From an uncultured Sphingomonadaceae bacterium (lineage in GTDB: Bacteria; Pseudomonadota; Alphaproteobacteria; Sphingomonadales; Sphingomonadaceae), in assembly GCA_947504025.1 (NCBI GenBank), contig CANNFX010000002.1:1-64000 (forward strand): a DNA stretch of 64,000 nucleotides. The letters are read 5' to 3'. Under the pieces are notes generated by a model. That model saw only the letters and a program-made list of their open reading frames with translations. It was not told where the DNA came from and did no database searches. This document shows, in pieces, positions 17,604 through 26,817 of the stretch. How positions within the stretch are numbered: the stretch's first letter is position 1; each line of letters begins with the position of its first letter. The position numbers were made by a program, and so were the translations under genes.

Positions 17604-18456
17604 TAATCGCTGAGAAGTCTTTCGTTCCGTTCTCTTCGGCAAAATCTTCGTAAAGCGCACGGGCATGTGCGCCTAGCGGCGTTTTGGCATCGGCAGTATG
17701 CGCCGCTTCCATCGCCAGCTTCAAATCCTTCAGCATCAGTGCTGTCGCAAAGCCGCCTTCGTAATCATTATCAGCCGGCGTTTGCGGGCCAACGCCGGGG
17801 ACGGGGCAATAGCTGGTCATCGACCAATTCTGACCCGAACTGACCGAGCTGATGTCGTAAAATGTTTGTGGATCGAGGCCCAGCTTTTGCGCCATGGTAA
17901 ACGCTTCTGCCGTACCGATCATATGGATCGCCAGCAGCATGTTGTTGCAGATCTTGGCCGCCTGACCCGCACCGGCATCGCCGGCGTGGATCACGGCCTT
18001 GCCCATTGCGGAAAGGATCGGCTCTGCGCGTTTGAAGGCGCTATCGGTCCCGCCGACCATGAATGTGAGAGTGCCGTTCTGCGCTGCCGCGATACCGCCT
18101 GAAACCGGCGCATCGACCATTTCGTAGTTATGCGTAGCTGCAGCTTCAGCGACGTCACGTGCGGTCGCAACGTCGATAGTTGAACAATCGAGCAAGATCG
18201 CATCGGCCGGCGCATGACCGATCACATCGTCGGCAAATACCCGCTTCACGATCCCGCCATTGGGCAACATCGATACAACCGCTTCGGCACCAGTGACGGC
18301 TTCCTTGGCGGTCGGATAAGTTTCACATCCGGCTTCTTTGGCCTGACCCAGCGCAACTTCACTAAGATCGAACGCGCGAACGGTATGGCCCGCCTGCACA
18401 AGGTTGGCAGCCATTCCGCCGCCCATATTGCCGAGTCCGATAAATGCAATTTTCAT
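17590..18456 (-). CDS. mmsB: 3-hydroxyisobutyrate dehydrogenase
   Basis: This 288-residue NAD-dependent enzyme of the beta-hydroxyacid dehydrogenase family oxidises 3-hydroxyisobutyrate to methylmalonate semialdehyde in valine breakdown. It shows the Rossmann start IGLGNMGGGMAANLVQAGH, the substrate motif DAPVSGGIAAAQNGTLTFMVGG and the catalytic-Lys motif GAGQAAKICNNMLL. Length is normal for the family. It is the last gene of the long minus-strand valine operon, and mmsA lies at the other end. The 3' end overlaps the Nmad3 gene by 14 bp. Confidence 0.95.
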   Translation of the reverse strand: MKIAFIGLGNMGGGMAANLVQAGHTVRAFDLSEVALGQAKEAGCETYPTAKEAVTGAEAVVSMLPNGGIVKRVFADDVIGHAPADAILLDCSTIDVATARDVAEAAATHNYEMVDAPVSGGIAAAQNGTLTFMVGGTDSAFKRAEPILSAMGKAVIHAGDAGAGQAAKICNNMLLAIHMIGTAEAFTMAQKLGLDPQTFYDISSVSSGQNWSMTSYCPVPGVGPQTPADNDYEGGFATALMLKDLKLAMEAAHTADAKTPLGAHARALYEDFAEENGTKDFSAIIKSL

Positions 18457-18458
18457 GT

Positions 18459-18698
18459 CTAAATTCCCAGTTCTGCAAGGCCGAGCAGCATTATGAAGAT
18501 GCCGATCGGTAGCATAAGTGCCAGTTCAAGCCAGAACGCTGCGGCACTCATGTCGCTTTCGGCTTCAGGACCATCGGCAAGCAGGCGACGTATTCGGGCC
18601 AAGATGGTGACTCGATCAGCATAGTGGGCGAATAGGTCGAATAGCGCGACGCCAATGGTTCCGCCGCCCGCCAATAGAAAGGCAGCGGCTTTGATCAT
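18459..18698 (-). CDS. Small two-helix membrane protein in the valine operon
   Basis: This 79-residue protein (ATG at 18698 overlapping the enoyl-CoA hydratase stop as ATGA; a GTG at 18710 would add four residues) has two hydrophobic segments, [22 protein letters not shown] and [21 protein letters not shown], flanking a basic/acidic loop. I do not recognise it. It sits between the hydratase gene and mmsB with 2 bp to the latter, so it is cotranscribed with valine degradation. No function can be proposed from sequence alone. Confidence 0.65.
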   Translation of the reverse strand: MIKAAAFLLAGGGTIGVALFDLFAHYADRVTILARIRRLLADGPEAESDMSAAAFWLELALMLPIGIFIMLLGLAELGI

Positions 18699-19477
18699 CT
18701 CCCAGCCCACTTACCCTCACGCTTTTCGATGAAGGCGGCCATGCCTTCGGCTTTGTCTTCGCTGGCAGTCAGGATCTGGAACAGGCGGCGTTCGGTGACC
18801 ACGCCTTGGTCGAGGCCGGTTTCGAAGGCGGCGTTGACCATTTCTTTGTTCACCATCGCGGCCATTGGCGGCATTCCTGCGATGGCGGTGGCGGTTTTGA
18901 GGGTTTCGGTCATCAGTTCGTCATGCGGCACGACGCGGGCGACGAGGTTCGCGCGCTCGGCTTCCTCTGCGCCCATCATCCGGCCTGTCAGGCACATTTC
19001 CATCGCCTTGGATTTGCCGACAGCGCGTGTCAGGCGCTGGCTACCGCCCATGCCGGGGGCAACGCCCAGCTTGATCTCGGGCTGGCCGAATTTCGCCGCA
19101 TCCGAGGCGATGATGAAGTCCGCCATCATGGCAAGCTCGCACCCGCCGCCCAGTGCAAAACCGTTCACTGCTGCAATCCACGGCTTGCGAACGGCCTTCA
19201 CCAGATGGCTGGTCCATTTGGCGAAGAAGTCCTGCAGGTAGAAATCGGCGGCTGGTTTATCGGCCATTTCCTTGATGTCTGCGCCCGCTGCAAAGGCCTT
19301 GTCGCCCGATCCGGTAAGGACAGCACAGCGCTGGCTGTCATCGGCTTCGAACTTGCCGAAAGCATCGATCAATTCATCCAGTACCTGACTGTTTAGCGCA
19401 TTGAGCGCTTTGGGCCGGTTGAGCGTGACGATTGTGACAGCGCCCTTGGCCTCGGTAGTGATCGTCTCATAACTCAT
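18695..19477 (-). CDS. Enoyl-CoA hydratase (crotonase family)
   Basis: The ATG at 19477 overlaps the previous stop as ATGA and has GGAAG 5 bp upstream; an ATG at 19489 would add four residues. The 260-residue enzyme has [19 protein letters not shown], the oxyanion segment AGADIKEM and [23 protein letters not shown], and the catalytic Glu motif [20 protein letters not shown]. In this operon it would hydrate methacrylyl-CoA to 3-hydroxyisobutyryl-CoA. It is close to the short-chain enoyl-CoA hydratase FadB1/EchA type. Confidence 0.93.
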   Translation of the reverse strand: MSYETITTEAKGAVTIVTLNRPKALNALNSQVLDELIDAFGKFEADDSQRCAVLTGSGDKAFAAGADIKEMADKPAADFYLQDFFAKWTSHLVKAVRKPWIAAVNGFALGGGCELAMMADFIIASDAAKFGQPEIKLGVAPGMGGSQRLTRAVGKSKAMEMCLTGRMMGAEEAERANLVARVVPHDELMTETLKTATAIAGMPPMAAMVNKEMVNAAFETGLDQGVVTERRLFQILTASEDKAEGMAAFIEKREGKWAGR

Positions 19478-20544
19478 AGGGGCTTCCATTCTTCATTATC
19501 AGGCAGCGGCGCGAAGATTGCATCCAATAATTCATCACTGACATCTTCGGGTATCGGCGGGGTCCATTTGGGGTCGTGGGTTTTGTCGACGATTACAGCA
19601 CGCACGCCCTCGGCAAAGTCGGGCAGGACGAGCACGCGGCTGGCGATGCGGTATTCCATCCGCATATTGTCGGCAAAGTCGGTCATCTGCGCACTTTCGG
19701 CGAGTTGTCGCAGGGCGACTTTGCAGGTCTGCGGGCTCTTGGTTCCGAGTGTGTCGCGTTCCTTGACCGCCCAATCACTCTCCCCGGCGTCGAGTGAGGC
19801 GATAATCTCCTCAATTCGGTCCGAGGCAAAATGCTTCATGATCTTGTCGGCGTTCTTCTCGATCCGCGCCTCTGGCGGCGAGCCTGGAAGTTCGGATAAT
19901 ATGCCCGAGATCCGGCTTGGGTTGGCTGTAATGCGCGCCTTTGCATCGGCCAGCATATCACTGGGTAGATAATGCGTTGCGATTCCGGCCCATAGGCACT
20001 CCGCCCCGTCCATCCGGGCTCCTGTCAATGCCAGGAACTGACCCAGCCGGCCGCCGAGGCGGGACAAATGCCAGCCGCCGCCTACGTCAGGGAACAAACC
20101 GATTCCGGTTTCCGGCATAGCGAAGCGAGTATTTTCCGTCGCAACGCGGAACTTGGCGGGCATCGCGATGCCTACGCCGCCGCCCATCGTGATGCCGTCC
20201 ATGAAGCACACAATCGGCTTCGCATAAGTCATCATCTGATGGTTGAGCTGATACTCGTCATGAAAGAACTCGCGGCCAGTCTTGCCGTTATCTTCCAATG
20301 CCGATTTTCGTAGCAGATTTATGTCGCCGCCCGCGCAAAACCCCCGGCCCTCGGCATGATCAAGGATGATGGCCTCAACGGCATCGTCATTTGCCCATTT
20401 GGTTAGCGCGGCGCTGATCGCATGGCACATATCCAGTGTCAGCGCATGGAGCGCCTTGGGCCGGTTTAGCGAGATATGACCCACTTTGCCGTGGGTGTGA
20501 ATGTGAACTTGGTCGGTCAAAATATTCGTCTTTCCCTTGGCCAT
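19474..20544 (-). CDS. 3-hydroxyisobutyryl-CoA hydrolase
   Basis: This 356-residue crotonase-superfamily protein has [60 protein letters not shown] and [21 protein letters not shown]. The CAGGD and [13 protein letters not shown] motifs and the long C-terminal extension distinguish 3-hydroxyisobutyryl-CoA hydrolases from hydratases. It hydrolyses the thioester of the valine intermediate to free 3-hydroxyisobutyrate. Its ATG overlaps the acyl-CoA dehydrogenase stop by one base (TAATG) and its own stop overlaps the hydratase start, showing tight coupling. Confidence 0.94.
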   Translation of the reverse strand: MAKGKTNILTDQVHIHTHGKVGHISLNRPKALHALTLDMCHAISAALTKWANDDAVEAIILDHAEGRGFCAGGDINLLRKSALEDNGKTGREFFHDEYQLNHQMMTYAKPIVCFMDGITMGGGVGIAMPAKFRVATENTRFAMPETGIGLFPDVGGGWHLSRLGGRLGQFLALTGARMDGAECLWAGIATHYLPSDMLADAKARITANPSRISGILSELPGSPPEARIEKNADKIMKHFASDRIEEIIASLDAGESDWAVKERDTLGTKSPQTCKVALRQLAESAQMTDFADNMRMEYRIASRVLVLPDFAEGVRAVIVDKTHDPKWTPPIPEDVSDELLDAIFAPLPDNEEWKPL

Positions 20545-21689
20545 TACTGGCGCAGCAAATCCCGGCCCACGATCATGCGCATGACCTGATTGGTGCCTTC
20601 GAGGATGGAATGGACCCGCAGATCACGCCAGAAGCGTTCGATGGGGTAATCCTTGAGATAGCCGTAGCCGCCGAACAGTTGCAGCGCATCGTTGACGATT
20701 TTACTGCCGTTGTCGGTCGCAAGGCGCTTGGCCATGGCGGAGAAACGCGACTTGTCGGGTGAATTGGCCGTAACTTTGGCAGCCGCTAGGTAAAGCAGCG
20801 CGCGGCTAGCTTCCAGATCGGTGGCCATGTCGGCCAGCATGAACTGGGTGTTCTGAAAGTCGGACACGGGCTTGCCGAATTGCTGGCGTTCTTTCGTATA
20901 GGCCACAGCCTCATCCAAACAGCGCTGCGCGCCGCCAAGCGAGCAAGCACCAATGTTCAAACGTCCACCGTCGAGGCCCATCATAGCGAAGCGGAAGCCG
21001 TCGCCCTCTGCGCCGACGCGGTTTGCGACCGGCACGCGGGCATCTTCGAAGATGACCTGCGCAGTGGGGCTGGCGTTCCAGCCCAGTTTCTTCTCCGGCG
21101 CGCCGAAGCTGACACCGGGCGTGTCCTTGTCGACGACCAGGCAGGAAATACCCTTCGCGCCATCTTCGCCAGTGCGAACCATGGTGACGTAAACATCGTT
21201 TACGCCGCTACCGGAAATGAACTGCTTGGTGCCGTTGACGATGTAGTGGTCGCCATCCAGTTTCGCAGTGGTCTTGAGGGCTGCTGCATCGGAACCGCTG
21301 CCAGGTTCGGTCAGACAATAGGATGCGATCTTGTCCATAGCGATGAGGTCTGGAAGATACCGGCCCTTGATCTCGTCGCCTCCAAAGCGGTCGATCATCC
21401 ACGATGCCATATTGTGGATCGAGATGAACGCGCTTGTCGCAGGGCAGCCATACGCCATCGCTTCCATAATTAGCGCAGCCTCGAGGCGGCCAAGGCCAAT
21501 GCCGCCGCTTTCTTCGGAAACATAGATTGCGCCGAAGCCGAGTTCAGCAGTCTGTTTTATCACGTCGAGCGGGAAGTGCTTCTGCTCGTCCCAATCGGCC
21601 GCAAACGGCGTGATATTGTCGGCGGTGAAGCGCTGCGCCATTTCCTGGATCGCAAGCTGGTCGTCGGTAAGTTGAAATTGGTCTGTCAT
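20544..21689 (-). CDS. Acyl-CoA dehydrogenase (isobutyryl-CoA dehydrogenase type)
   Basis: The 381-residue FAD enzyme shows the family motifs SYCLTEPGSGSDAAALKTTA (substrate and FAD binding), KQFISGSGVNDVYV, the MGLDGGRLNIGACSLGGAQ region, QLFGGYGYLKDYPIERFWRDLRVHSILEGTNQVMRMI in consecutive parts, and a catalytic Glu in ILEGTNQ. Placement directly before 3-hydroxyisobutyryl-CoA hydrolase points to isobutyryl-CoA as substrate. An AAAGG ribosome site precedes the ATG. The upstream gap of 55 bp to the DUF1254 gene may still be read through. Confidence 0.94.
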   Translation of the reverse strand: MTDQFQLTDDQLAIQEMAQRFTADNITPFAADWDEQKHFPLDVIKQTAELGFGAIYVSEESGGIGLGRLEAALIMEAMAYGCPATSAFISIHNMASWMIDRFGGDEIKGRYLPDLIAMDKIASYCLTEPGSGSDAAALKTTAKLDGDHYIVNGTKQFISGSGVNDVYVTMVRTGEDGAKGISCLVVDKDTPGVSFGAPEKKLGWNASPTAQVIFEDARVPVANRVGAEGDGFRFAMMGLDGGRLNIGACSLGGAQRCLDEAVAYTKERQQFGKPVSDFQNTQFMLADMATDLEASRALLYLAAAKVTANSPDKSRFSAMAKRLATDNGSKIVNDALQLFGGYGYLKDYPIERFWRDLRVHSILEGTNQVMRMIVGRDLLRQ

Positions 21690-21744
21690 GCGGGGCCTTT
21701 ACCACCTGAAGCGCCGGAATTACCACTCTGGCGCGGGTTCAAAA

Positions 21745-22257
21745 TCAAATTGCTTCACAAGTGTCGCCAGTCGCGATTGCGGCGACGGCATCATGCGCTT
21801 CCTGCGTTGGGGCGAGTCGCCGGATCAGAATTACACCGCGTTTAGTGGGTGAAACAGTCGATCCCTCACCCGGTTCCGTACTGCCAGGAGGAAGAAGGAT
21901 TGTTTCCCGTGCTTCGCCTTCGCCGCGCAAGGTCAGGAAATTATTGGTGTTTGCGTCAAAGAACGACAGCGATGCGTAATCGGGGGTTGCGGCCATCCGA
22001 ACTCTGATACCCCTTGGCGCCTGATCCAGGTCGAAGCGGCAAGCGGAATAAGCGAGATCAGGTGAGGGCCGCACGACGCTTTGGGTTTGGGGTGTCATGC
22101 GCTCCGCCAGCAGGAAACCGTGCAGCGGGATGCCGCGTTTTTCCAGCATGGTCAGAGCGCGGTCCATAATGAATGACGGGGCCTGTTGGAGAACAAGGAG
22201 GTGGCTTGCAATCGCGGCAATAACACAAACGATGATAGGGCCGAACAGGCGCTTCAC
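21745..22257 (-). CDS. DUF1254-like exported protein
   Basis: The GTG at 22257 overlaps the preceding stop as GTGA and has GGAGGAC 6 bp upstream. The 170-residue product begins with a membrane/signal helix (LFGPIIVCVIAAIASHLLVL). The rest (PDLAYSACRFDLDQAPRGIRVRM, YASLSFFDANTNNFLTLRGEGE) resembles DUF1254 proteins, which occur with DUF1214. Function is unknown; family members are exported and linked to envelope or periplasmic processes. It forms a coupled pair with the DUF1214 gene. Confidence 0.75.
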   Translation of the reverse strand: MKRLFGPIIVCVIAAIASHLLVLQQAPSFIMDRALTMLEKRGIPLHGFLLAERMTPQTQSVVRPSPDLAYSACRFDLDQAPRGIRVRMAATPDYASLSFFDANTNNFLTLRGEGEARETILLPPGSTEPGEGSTVSPTKRGVILIRRLAPTQEAHDAVAAIATGDTCEAI

Positions 22258-22859
22258 GACCTGTCCTCCACGCAATTCAGCAGTTTGATCGAAGGGGCCT
22301 GAATTATGCCGTCGGGATCGGTCAGCACGCCGTCATTGGGCACGTAGAGGCGCAGGGTAAGATCGAAATCACCAGCCGATTTGCTCGAAATCCAATTGGT
22401 GTTTTCCTCGTCAGGCTTCATGCTTGCGATGATCGCTGACCACTCGCCATCTCCGGCGCGGGTGGCATCAAAGCTCAGCGCCTGATCCGTATTGTCAGGC
22501 AGGAAATTGTCACTGTTATAAAGCGTCACCGACCACCAGCGGGCTGGCATTGAACCGCCTGACATCCGGTAATTGCAGGCTTCGTCCAATGCATTGCCAT
22601 CATCGTCGGTCGCGCGGGTGAAATAGACCGTTTCGGAGTTGGCCAGCGCCAGCAATCCATGCTTTGCGATCCGCGCCCTGAAATAGGCATCCGCGTCAGC
22701 AGAACCCATGGTGAAATCGCCGAACCAGCCGTTCAGTTCGATATCCCCGCCAGTGCGCCGATCTGTGGGCAGCAGGCCTGCCATTGCCATCGCCGAAATA
22801 CCGCCAATCGCGACGCCGGCTATGACCGAAAGCAGATAGGTGATTGCGCGTTTCGCCAT
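22254..22859 (-). CDS. DUF1214-like exported protein
   Basis: This 201-residue protein has an N-terminal helix (AITYLLSVIAGVAIGGISAMAMAG) and a C-terminal DUF1214-type segment with AEAYFRA-like DADAYFRARIAKHGLLAL, ETVYFTRATDDDGNALD, YRMSGGSMPARWWSVTLYNSDNFL and DFDLTLRLYVPNDG. In many bacteria the DUF1254 and DUF1214 regions are fused in that order; here they are two genes, with the DUF1214 gene transcribed first and overlapping the next by 4 bp. The role is unknown. Confidence 0.8.
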   Translation of the reverse strand: MAKRAITYLLSVIAGVAIGGISAMAMAGLLPTDRRTGGDIELNGWFGDFTMGSADADAYFRARIAKHGLLALANSETVYFTRATDDDGNALDEACNYRMSGGSMPARWWSVTLYNSDNFLPDNTDQALSFDATRAGDGEWSAIIASMKPDEENTNWISSKSAGDFDLTLRLYVPNDGVLTDPDGIIQAPSIKLLNCVEDRS

Positions 22860-22862
22860 CGT

Positions 22863-23804
22863 CTAATCCTTCCCCAGAACTCGCTTGTCGAATTCCTTTT
22901 GCGCCAGGACCGTATTGTTGCGCGCATACCAGCGCGGTGCAGGCAGGCCGCGTTCCCAAGCCAGCGCCTCTATCAATGTGCCCTGCGCTGATGGCACGTC
23001 CGGCTGGAGCTTGGCAATCGGATCGGCAAATGCTTCGTCGGCTGAAATTATGGCCCAGCCTTTTTCTTTGAGCGCCTTAACCAGATCGCCAAGATAGAGC
23101 GCTGCCAGATCGGTCTCATGCAGCAGCAACACATGGGCGGGTGATCGCCCTAGTGTTTTGCGGGCCAGTTCGTCCGTGAACTCGGCGGATTGAACGTGGC
23201 TTTCTACATAAAGATCGCGCAACGCGTCTGTATCGATCTTTTGACCAGCCCTGACAGCATTCGTAGCGGCCTGTTCGTAAAACCAGTCCGATGCGTCGAC
23301 GGTTACATAGCCATTTTGCAGGCCGCGCTCAGCCAGCCCCGCGCGAATGGCGTCGCGCTTGGGTTTGTCATTGCGACCCTCGTCAAGGAAGGGAAAGCGG
23401 AACCAAGCGCGGTAGCCGTCTCGGCCTTTGAGCCATGCCTCGGCTGCGTCGATATCTGCGAGGTAAGTGGCAGCATCAGTTTCGCTCAGCCGCAGGTGCG
23501 TGGATGAGTGGTTGGCAATCACATGACCTGCTGCAACATAGCTCGCAATCCGCTCCCTCGCGCCATCACGCTCGACGATCTTGCCGGGATTGAGGAAGAA
23601 TGCGGCTTGTACTGCGCCGGCCCGTTGGAGTTGAGCAATCAGTCGTTCAGTCCGCTCATCCTCCGAGAAAAATCCGCCCGGGTGACGCGGCACATCATCG
23701 AAAGTGAGTGCAATGCGTTTGGTTTCCGCCACTCTGGTGGCAGAGGCACTGGTGCATGCGGCCAGTACCAGTGCCAACAACGCGACGATTGCTCCGCGTA
23801 TCAC
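22863..23804 (-). CDS. Polysaccharide deacetylase-family lipoprotein
   Basis: The 313-residue protein has a lipobox (ALVLAACTSA) and a NodB-type domain. Motifs are IALTFDDVPRHP (catalytic base and metal Asp), NHSSTHLRL (metal His pair), WFRFPFLDEGRN and HVLLLHETDLAALYLGDLV near the end. The family removes acetyl groups from peptidoglycan or other polymers. It lies 3 bp from both neighbours (mmsA and the DUF1214 gene), so it is embedded in the amino-acid catabolic operon, which is not an obvious functional partner. Confidence 0.88.
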   Translation of the reverse strand: MIRGAIVALLALVLAACTSASATRVAETKRIALTFDDVPRHPGGFFSEDERTERLIAQLQRAGAVQAAFFLNPGKIVERDGARERIASYVAAGHVIANHSSTHLRLSETDAATYLADIDAAEAWLKGRDGYRAWFRFPFLDEGRNDKPKRDAIRAGLAERGLQNGYVTVDASDWFYEQAATNAVRAGQKIDTDALRDLYVESHVQSAEFTDELARKTLGRSPAHVLLLHETDLAALYLGDLVKALKEKGWAIISADEAFADPIAKLQPDVPSAQGTLIEALAWERGLPAPRWYARNNTVLAQKEFDKRVLGKD

Positions 23805-23807
23805 CAG

Positions 23808-25304
23808 TTACCCCATCGTCGGAATAACAAACGCGTTGCCTTCATCGGCGCTTCCGTCTGGCCAGCGTTGGGTGATGGTCTTCACCTTTGTCCAGAACTT
23901 GATGCCTTCCATGCCGTGCTGGTTTGTGTCGCCGAATGCGCTGCGTTTCCAGCCGCCGAAGCTGTGATAGGCGACCGGAACAGGGATCGGTACATTGATG
24001 CCGACCATGCCGACTTCCACGCGGGCGGCGAATTCACGCGCGGCGTGGCCATTGCGGGTAAAGATAGCGACACCATTGCCATATTGGTGCTTGCTTGGGA
24101 GCGAGACCGCTTCCTCGAAATCCTTCGCACGCACGATCTGGAGTACCGGGCCGAAGATCTCTTCCTTATAGCTTTCCATATCGGTGGTGACGTGGTCGAT
24201 CAGCGTGGGACCGACGAAGAAGCCTTTCTCGTGCCCCTGCAGGCTAAACCCGCGGCCATCGACAACGATCTCGCCGCCTTCTTTTTCCGCAGTGCCGATC
24301 CAGCCTTCGACGCGGGCCTTGTGTTCCGCAGTCACGACCGGGCCGTAATCGGCTTCTGCATCGGTGGAGATGCCGACACGCATTTTTTCGATTGCGGGAA
24401 TCATCTTGTCACGCAAACGGTTCGCTGTGTCTTCGCCCACGGGGACCACAACCGGCAGCGCCATGCAGCGCTCACCAGCGGAGCCGAAGGCTGCGCCGCT
24501 AAGGTCATTGACCACCTGATCGAGGTCGGCATCGGGCATTACAATGCCGTGGTTCTTCGCGCCGCCCATGGCTTGCACGCGCTTACCGGCAGCAACGCCG
24601 CGCTTGTAAACATAATGCGCGATGTCGGATGACCCGACGAAGCTGATGGCGGCAATATCTTCGTGGTCGAGGATAGCATCGACCATTTCTTTGTCACCGT
24701 GGACGACCTGCAGGATGCCCTCGGGTGCGCCTGCTTCGAGCATCAGTTCAGCGAGACGAACTGGCACGGACGGGTCACGTTCGGACGGCTTCAGAATGAA
24801 TGCGTTGCCAACGGCGATGCTTACACCGAACATCCACATCGGGATCATTGCCGGGAAGTTGAATGGAGTGATGCCCGCACCGATGCCAAGCGGCTGGCGC
24901 ATCGAATAGACATCGATGCCGGGGCCAGCGCCTTGCGTATATTCGCCCTTCAACGCGTGAGGGATGCCGCAAGCAAACTCGATCACATCCAGCCCGCGCT
25001 GCACATCGCCGCGCGCATCTGCGATAACTTTGCCGTGTTCGCTGGAGAGTAGAGCGGCGAGCTCTTCCATATTGGCTTCAACCAGCCGCTTGAATTCGAA
25101 CATTACGCGGGCGCGCTTCTGCGGGTTGGTCGCGGCCCATGCGGGCTGCGCGGCCTTCGCGGCGGTTACGGCCTTTTCCAGCAATGCGGCGTTGCCAAGT
25201 GGTACTTGCGCCTGCACTTCGCCTTGGTTGGGATCGAAGATGTTATGATGGCGCGCTGCCGGGCCGCCTGAACCGCCGACAATGAAGTGATCTACCTGAC
25301 GCAT
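23808..25304 (-). CDS. mmsA: CoA-acylating methylmalonate-semialdehyde dehydrogenase
   Basis: The start is the ATG at 25304, preceded by AGAGGA; the open frame runs further upstream through the tRNA gene and is not used. The 498-residue aldehyde dehydrogenase has GITPFNFPAMIPMWMF, ISFVGSSDIAHYVYKRG, QAMGGAKNHGIVMPDADLD, GSAGERCMALPV with the catalytic Cys, and EIFGPVLQIVRA. GAKNH and GERCMA are typical of MmsA. It converts methylmalonate semialdehyde to propionyl-CoA in valine (and thymine) degradation and starts the minus-strand operon that ends with mmsB. Confidence 0.96.
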   Translation of the reverse strand: MRQVDHFIVGGSGGPAARHHNIFDPNQGEVQAQVPLGNAALLEKAVTAAKAAQPAWAATNPQKRARVMFEFKRLVEANMEELAALLSSEHGKVIADARGDVQRGLDVIEFACGIPHALKGEYTQGAGPGIDVYSMRQPLGIGAGITPFNFPAMIPMWMFGVSIAVGNAFILKPSERDPSVPVRLAELMLEAGAPEGILQVVHGDKEMVDAILDHEDIAAISFVGSSDIAHYVYKRGVAAGKRVQAMGGAKNHGIVMPDADLDQVVNDLSGAAFGSAGERCMALPVVVPVGEDTANRLRDKMIPAIEKMRVGISTDAEADYGPVVTAEHKARVEGWIGTAEKEGGEIVVDGRGFSLQGHEKGFFVGPTLIDHVTTDMESYKEEIFGPVLQIVRAKDFEEAVSLPSKHQYGNGVAIFTRNGHAAREFAARVEVGMVGINVPIPVPVAYHSFGGWKRSAFGDTNQHGMEGIKFWTKVKTITQRWPDGSADEGNAFVIPTMG

Positions 25305-25460
25305 GATAATTCCTCTCGGCTTTTCGATTCTTTCAACGGCTCTACTCGCGCGCTGGACACAAGGCAAATTTCGTAAACTGCAACCTAGTTCGCTTTGCGG
25401 CAGAGCGCCATTCACAGTAATTGACCGTGTAACAGCCATGCTGCAATGCCGCCTCGCCCA

Positions 25461-25534
25461 GCGGGTGTAGCTCAATGGTAGAGCAGCAGCTTCCCAAGCT
25501 GACGACGAGGGTTCGATTCCCTTCACCCGCTCCA
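25461..25534 (+). tRNA. tRNA-Gly (anticodon CCC)
   Basis: A 74-base cloverleaf including an encoded CCA end. The acceptor arms GCGGGTG and CACCCGC pair perfectly, the D arm has AGCTCAATGGTAGAGC, the anticodon loop TTCCCAA gives CCC, and the T arm has GGGTTCGATTCCC. It lies divergently from mmsA and 14 bp upstream of the next plus-strand gene, whose transcription may start from the tRNA promoter. Confidence 0.95.
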
Positions 25535-25548
25535 TTCAGGGGATTACA

Positions 25549-26112
25549 GTGCCCTCATTCTTTCTGACCTTGCTGGCAGTGGCGCTGACGTCAATTGGTG
25601 CGCGTGATCAATTGCTTGTTGCGCGCCTTTCTGAACGGCTGGGAGGTTCTGCCGGATTGCTGATTGCCGGTTGGTTAAGCGCCATCGTTTCGGCGGCTGT
25701 GATGGCCTTTGCCGGAAGTGCAATTGCCGATCTACTCCCACCAGCTGGAAAGTTGATGCTGGCGTCCTTCGCGCTGATACTCGCGGGTGCAGAGCTTGCC
25801 TGGAACCGTAAGAGCGAGCGCCCGCAAGAGCCGACACGATCACTCTTCGCTATATTTGCCGTATTGCTGGCTCGCCAAGTTGGTGACGGTGCCCGGTTTC
25901 TGATTTTCGCATTGGCAATCGCAACAGGATCTGCGTGGCTCGCGGGTATTGGCGGCGCGATTGGCGGAGTGATCGCAGTTACCACCGGCTGGGCAATGGG
26001 GGATGAGCTGACAAGCAAGCTGCCTTTGCGCGGCATAAGAATTGGCTTGGCTGTTCTGGTGTTAGCTGCTGGTTTCTATGCGGCAATCAATGCACGCGGG
26101 CTGATCACCTGA
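25549..26112 (+). CDS. TMEM165/GDT1 (UPF0016)-like membrane protein
   Basis: The 187-residue protein starts at a GTG with AGGGG upstream. About six hydrophobic segments form two repeats, each led by a short charged motif: TSIGARDQLLVARL in the first half and ARQVGDGARFLIFALA in the second. The family signature is E-x-G-D-K-T/S in both halves; here the first motif reads GARDQ and the second VGDGA, so this is a divergent member. Family proteins transport Mn or Ca ions. No neighbour supports a specific ion. Confidence 0.6.
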   Translation: MPSFFLTLLAVALTSIGARDQLLVARLSERLGGSAGLLIAGWLSAIVSAAVMAFAGSAIADLLPPAGKLMLASFALILAGAELAWNRKSERPQEPTRSLFAIFAVLLARQVGDGARFLIFALAIATGSAWLAGIGGAIGGVIAVTTGWAMGDELTSKLPLRGIRIGLAVLVLAAGFYAAINARGLIT

Positions 26113-26196
26113 ACCGACAGTACGACAAAGCGCCGTGCATCCGTATTCGGGCGGGCAGCTGCTATGCTGTAGCGGCCCTTATGCTATGGGGTATGC

Positions 26197-26817
26197 ATGC
26201 AAAACTTGATCATTGAAGAAGGTGCGGACGACACGCGGATTGCAGCTTGGCTGGAAGGGCGTTTAAAACATGCGTTGAACGCAAGTGATGGATCGATTGC
26301 GATCACCATGCCAGGCGGTTCGACACCTTTTCCAATATTGGAGATTTTGGCGCGGTGTTCACTCGACTGGTCACGGATTTCCGTATGGCCAGGCGATGAT
26401 CGCGTTGTCGCCGAAGACCATCCGGCCAGCAATACAGGCAAGATCCGCGCGTTGCTCGAACCGGTTGGTGCTTCGGTAGCGGCGCTGACGGTGACAGCGA
26501 AAATCCCGCATTTCGCGATCGCATGGCTGGGGATGGGGGCAGACGGGCACATCGCATCGCTATTCCCGAATACCGATCCGCAGCCGGACGATCCGCAGGC
26601 TGTCCGATTGCTGACACCCGATCCGCTGCCTCCCGAAGCTCCATTCGATAGGATCACTCTAACGATCCCGTCGTTGCTCAATAGTGACGAGTTGCTGTTC
26701 GCCATTCGCGGTGATGAAAAACGTGCTGTCTTCGGCGCGGCAGTAAAAGGTGAGAGTGATTTGCCAGTCACCCGGCTTCTTGGCGCGGCTTGCCAGCCGA
26801 TTACCTGCTTCAGCTAA
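26197..26817 (+). CDS. pgl: 6-phosphogluconolactonase
   Basis: This 206-residue protein of the glucosamine/galactosamine-6-phosphate isomerase superfamily has ITMPGGSTPFPILE, WPGDDRVVAEDHPASNTG and LGMGADGHIASLFPNT, the DevB-type motifs. It hydrolyses 6-phosphogluconolactone in the oxidative pentose phosphate or Entner-Doudoroff route. It is on the short side (family 220-240). Its 3' end overlaps the dinB 3' end by 4 bp in convergent orientation. No other gluconate-pathway genes are in the window. Confidence 0.92.
   Translation: MQNLIIEEGADDTRIAAWLEGRLKHALNASDGSIAITMPGGSTPFPILEILARCSLDWSRISVWPGDDRVVAEDHPASNTGKIRALLEPVGASVAALTVTAKIPHFAIAWLGMGADGHIASLFPNTDPQPDDPQAVRLLTPDPLPPEAPFDRITLTIPSLLNSDELLFAIRGDEKRAVFGAAVKGESDLPVTRLLGAACQPITCFS

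Noticed and set aside
23508..24632. Long plus-strand open frame of about 374 codons
   Set aside because: It lies wholly antisense to mmsA and the deacetylase gene and has no family features; it is a codon-bias shadow of the high-GC real genes.
25305..25535. Upstream extension of the mmsA frame
   Set aside because: It would run through the tRNA-Gly gene; the ATG at 25304 has a proper ribosome site and starts the family's N-terminus.
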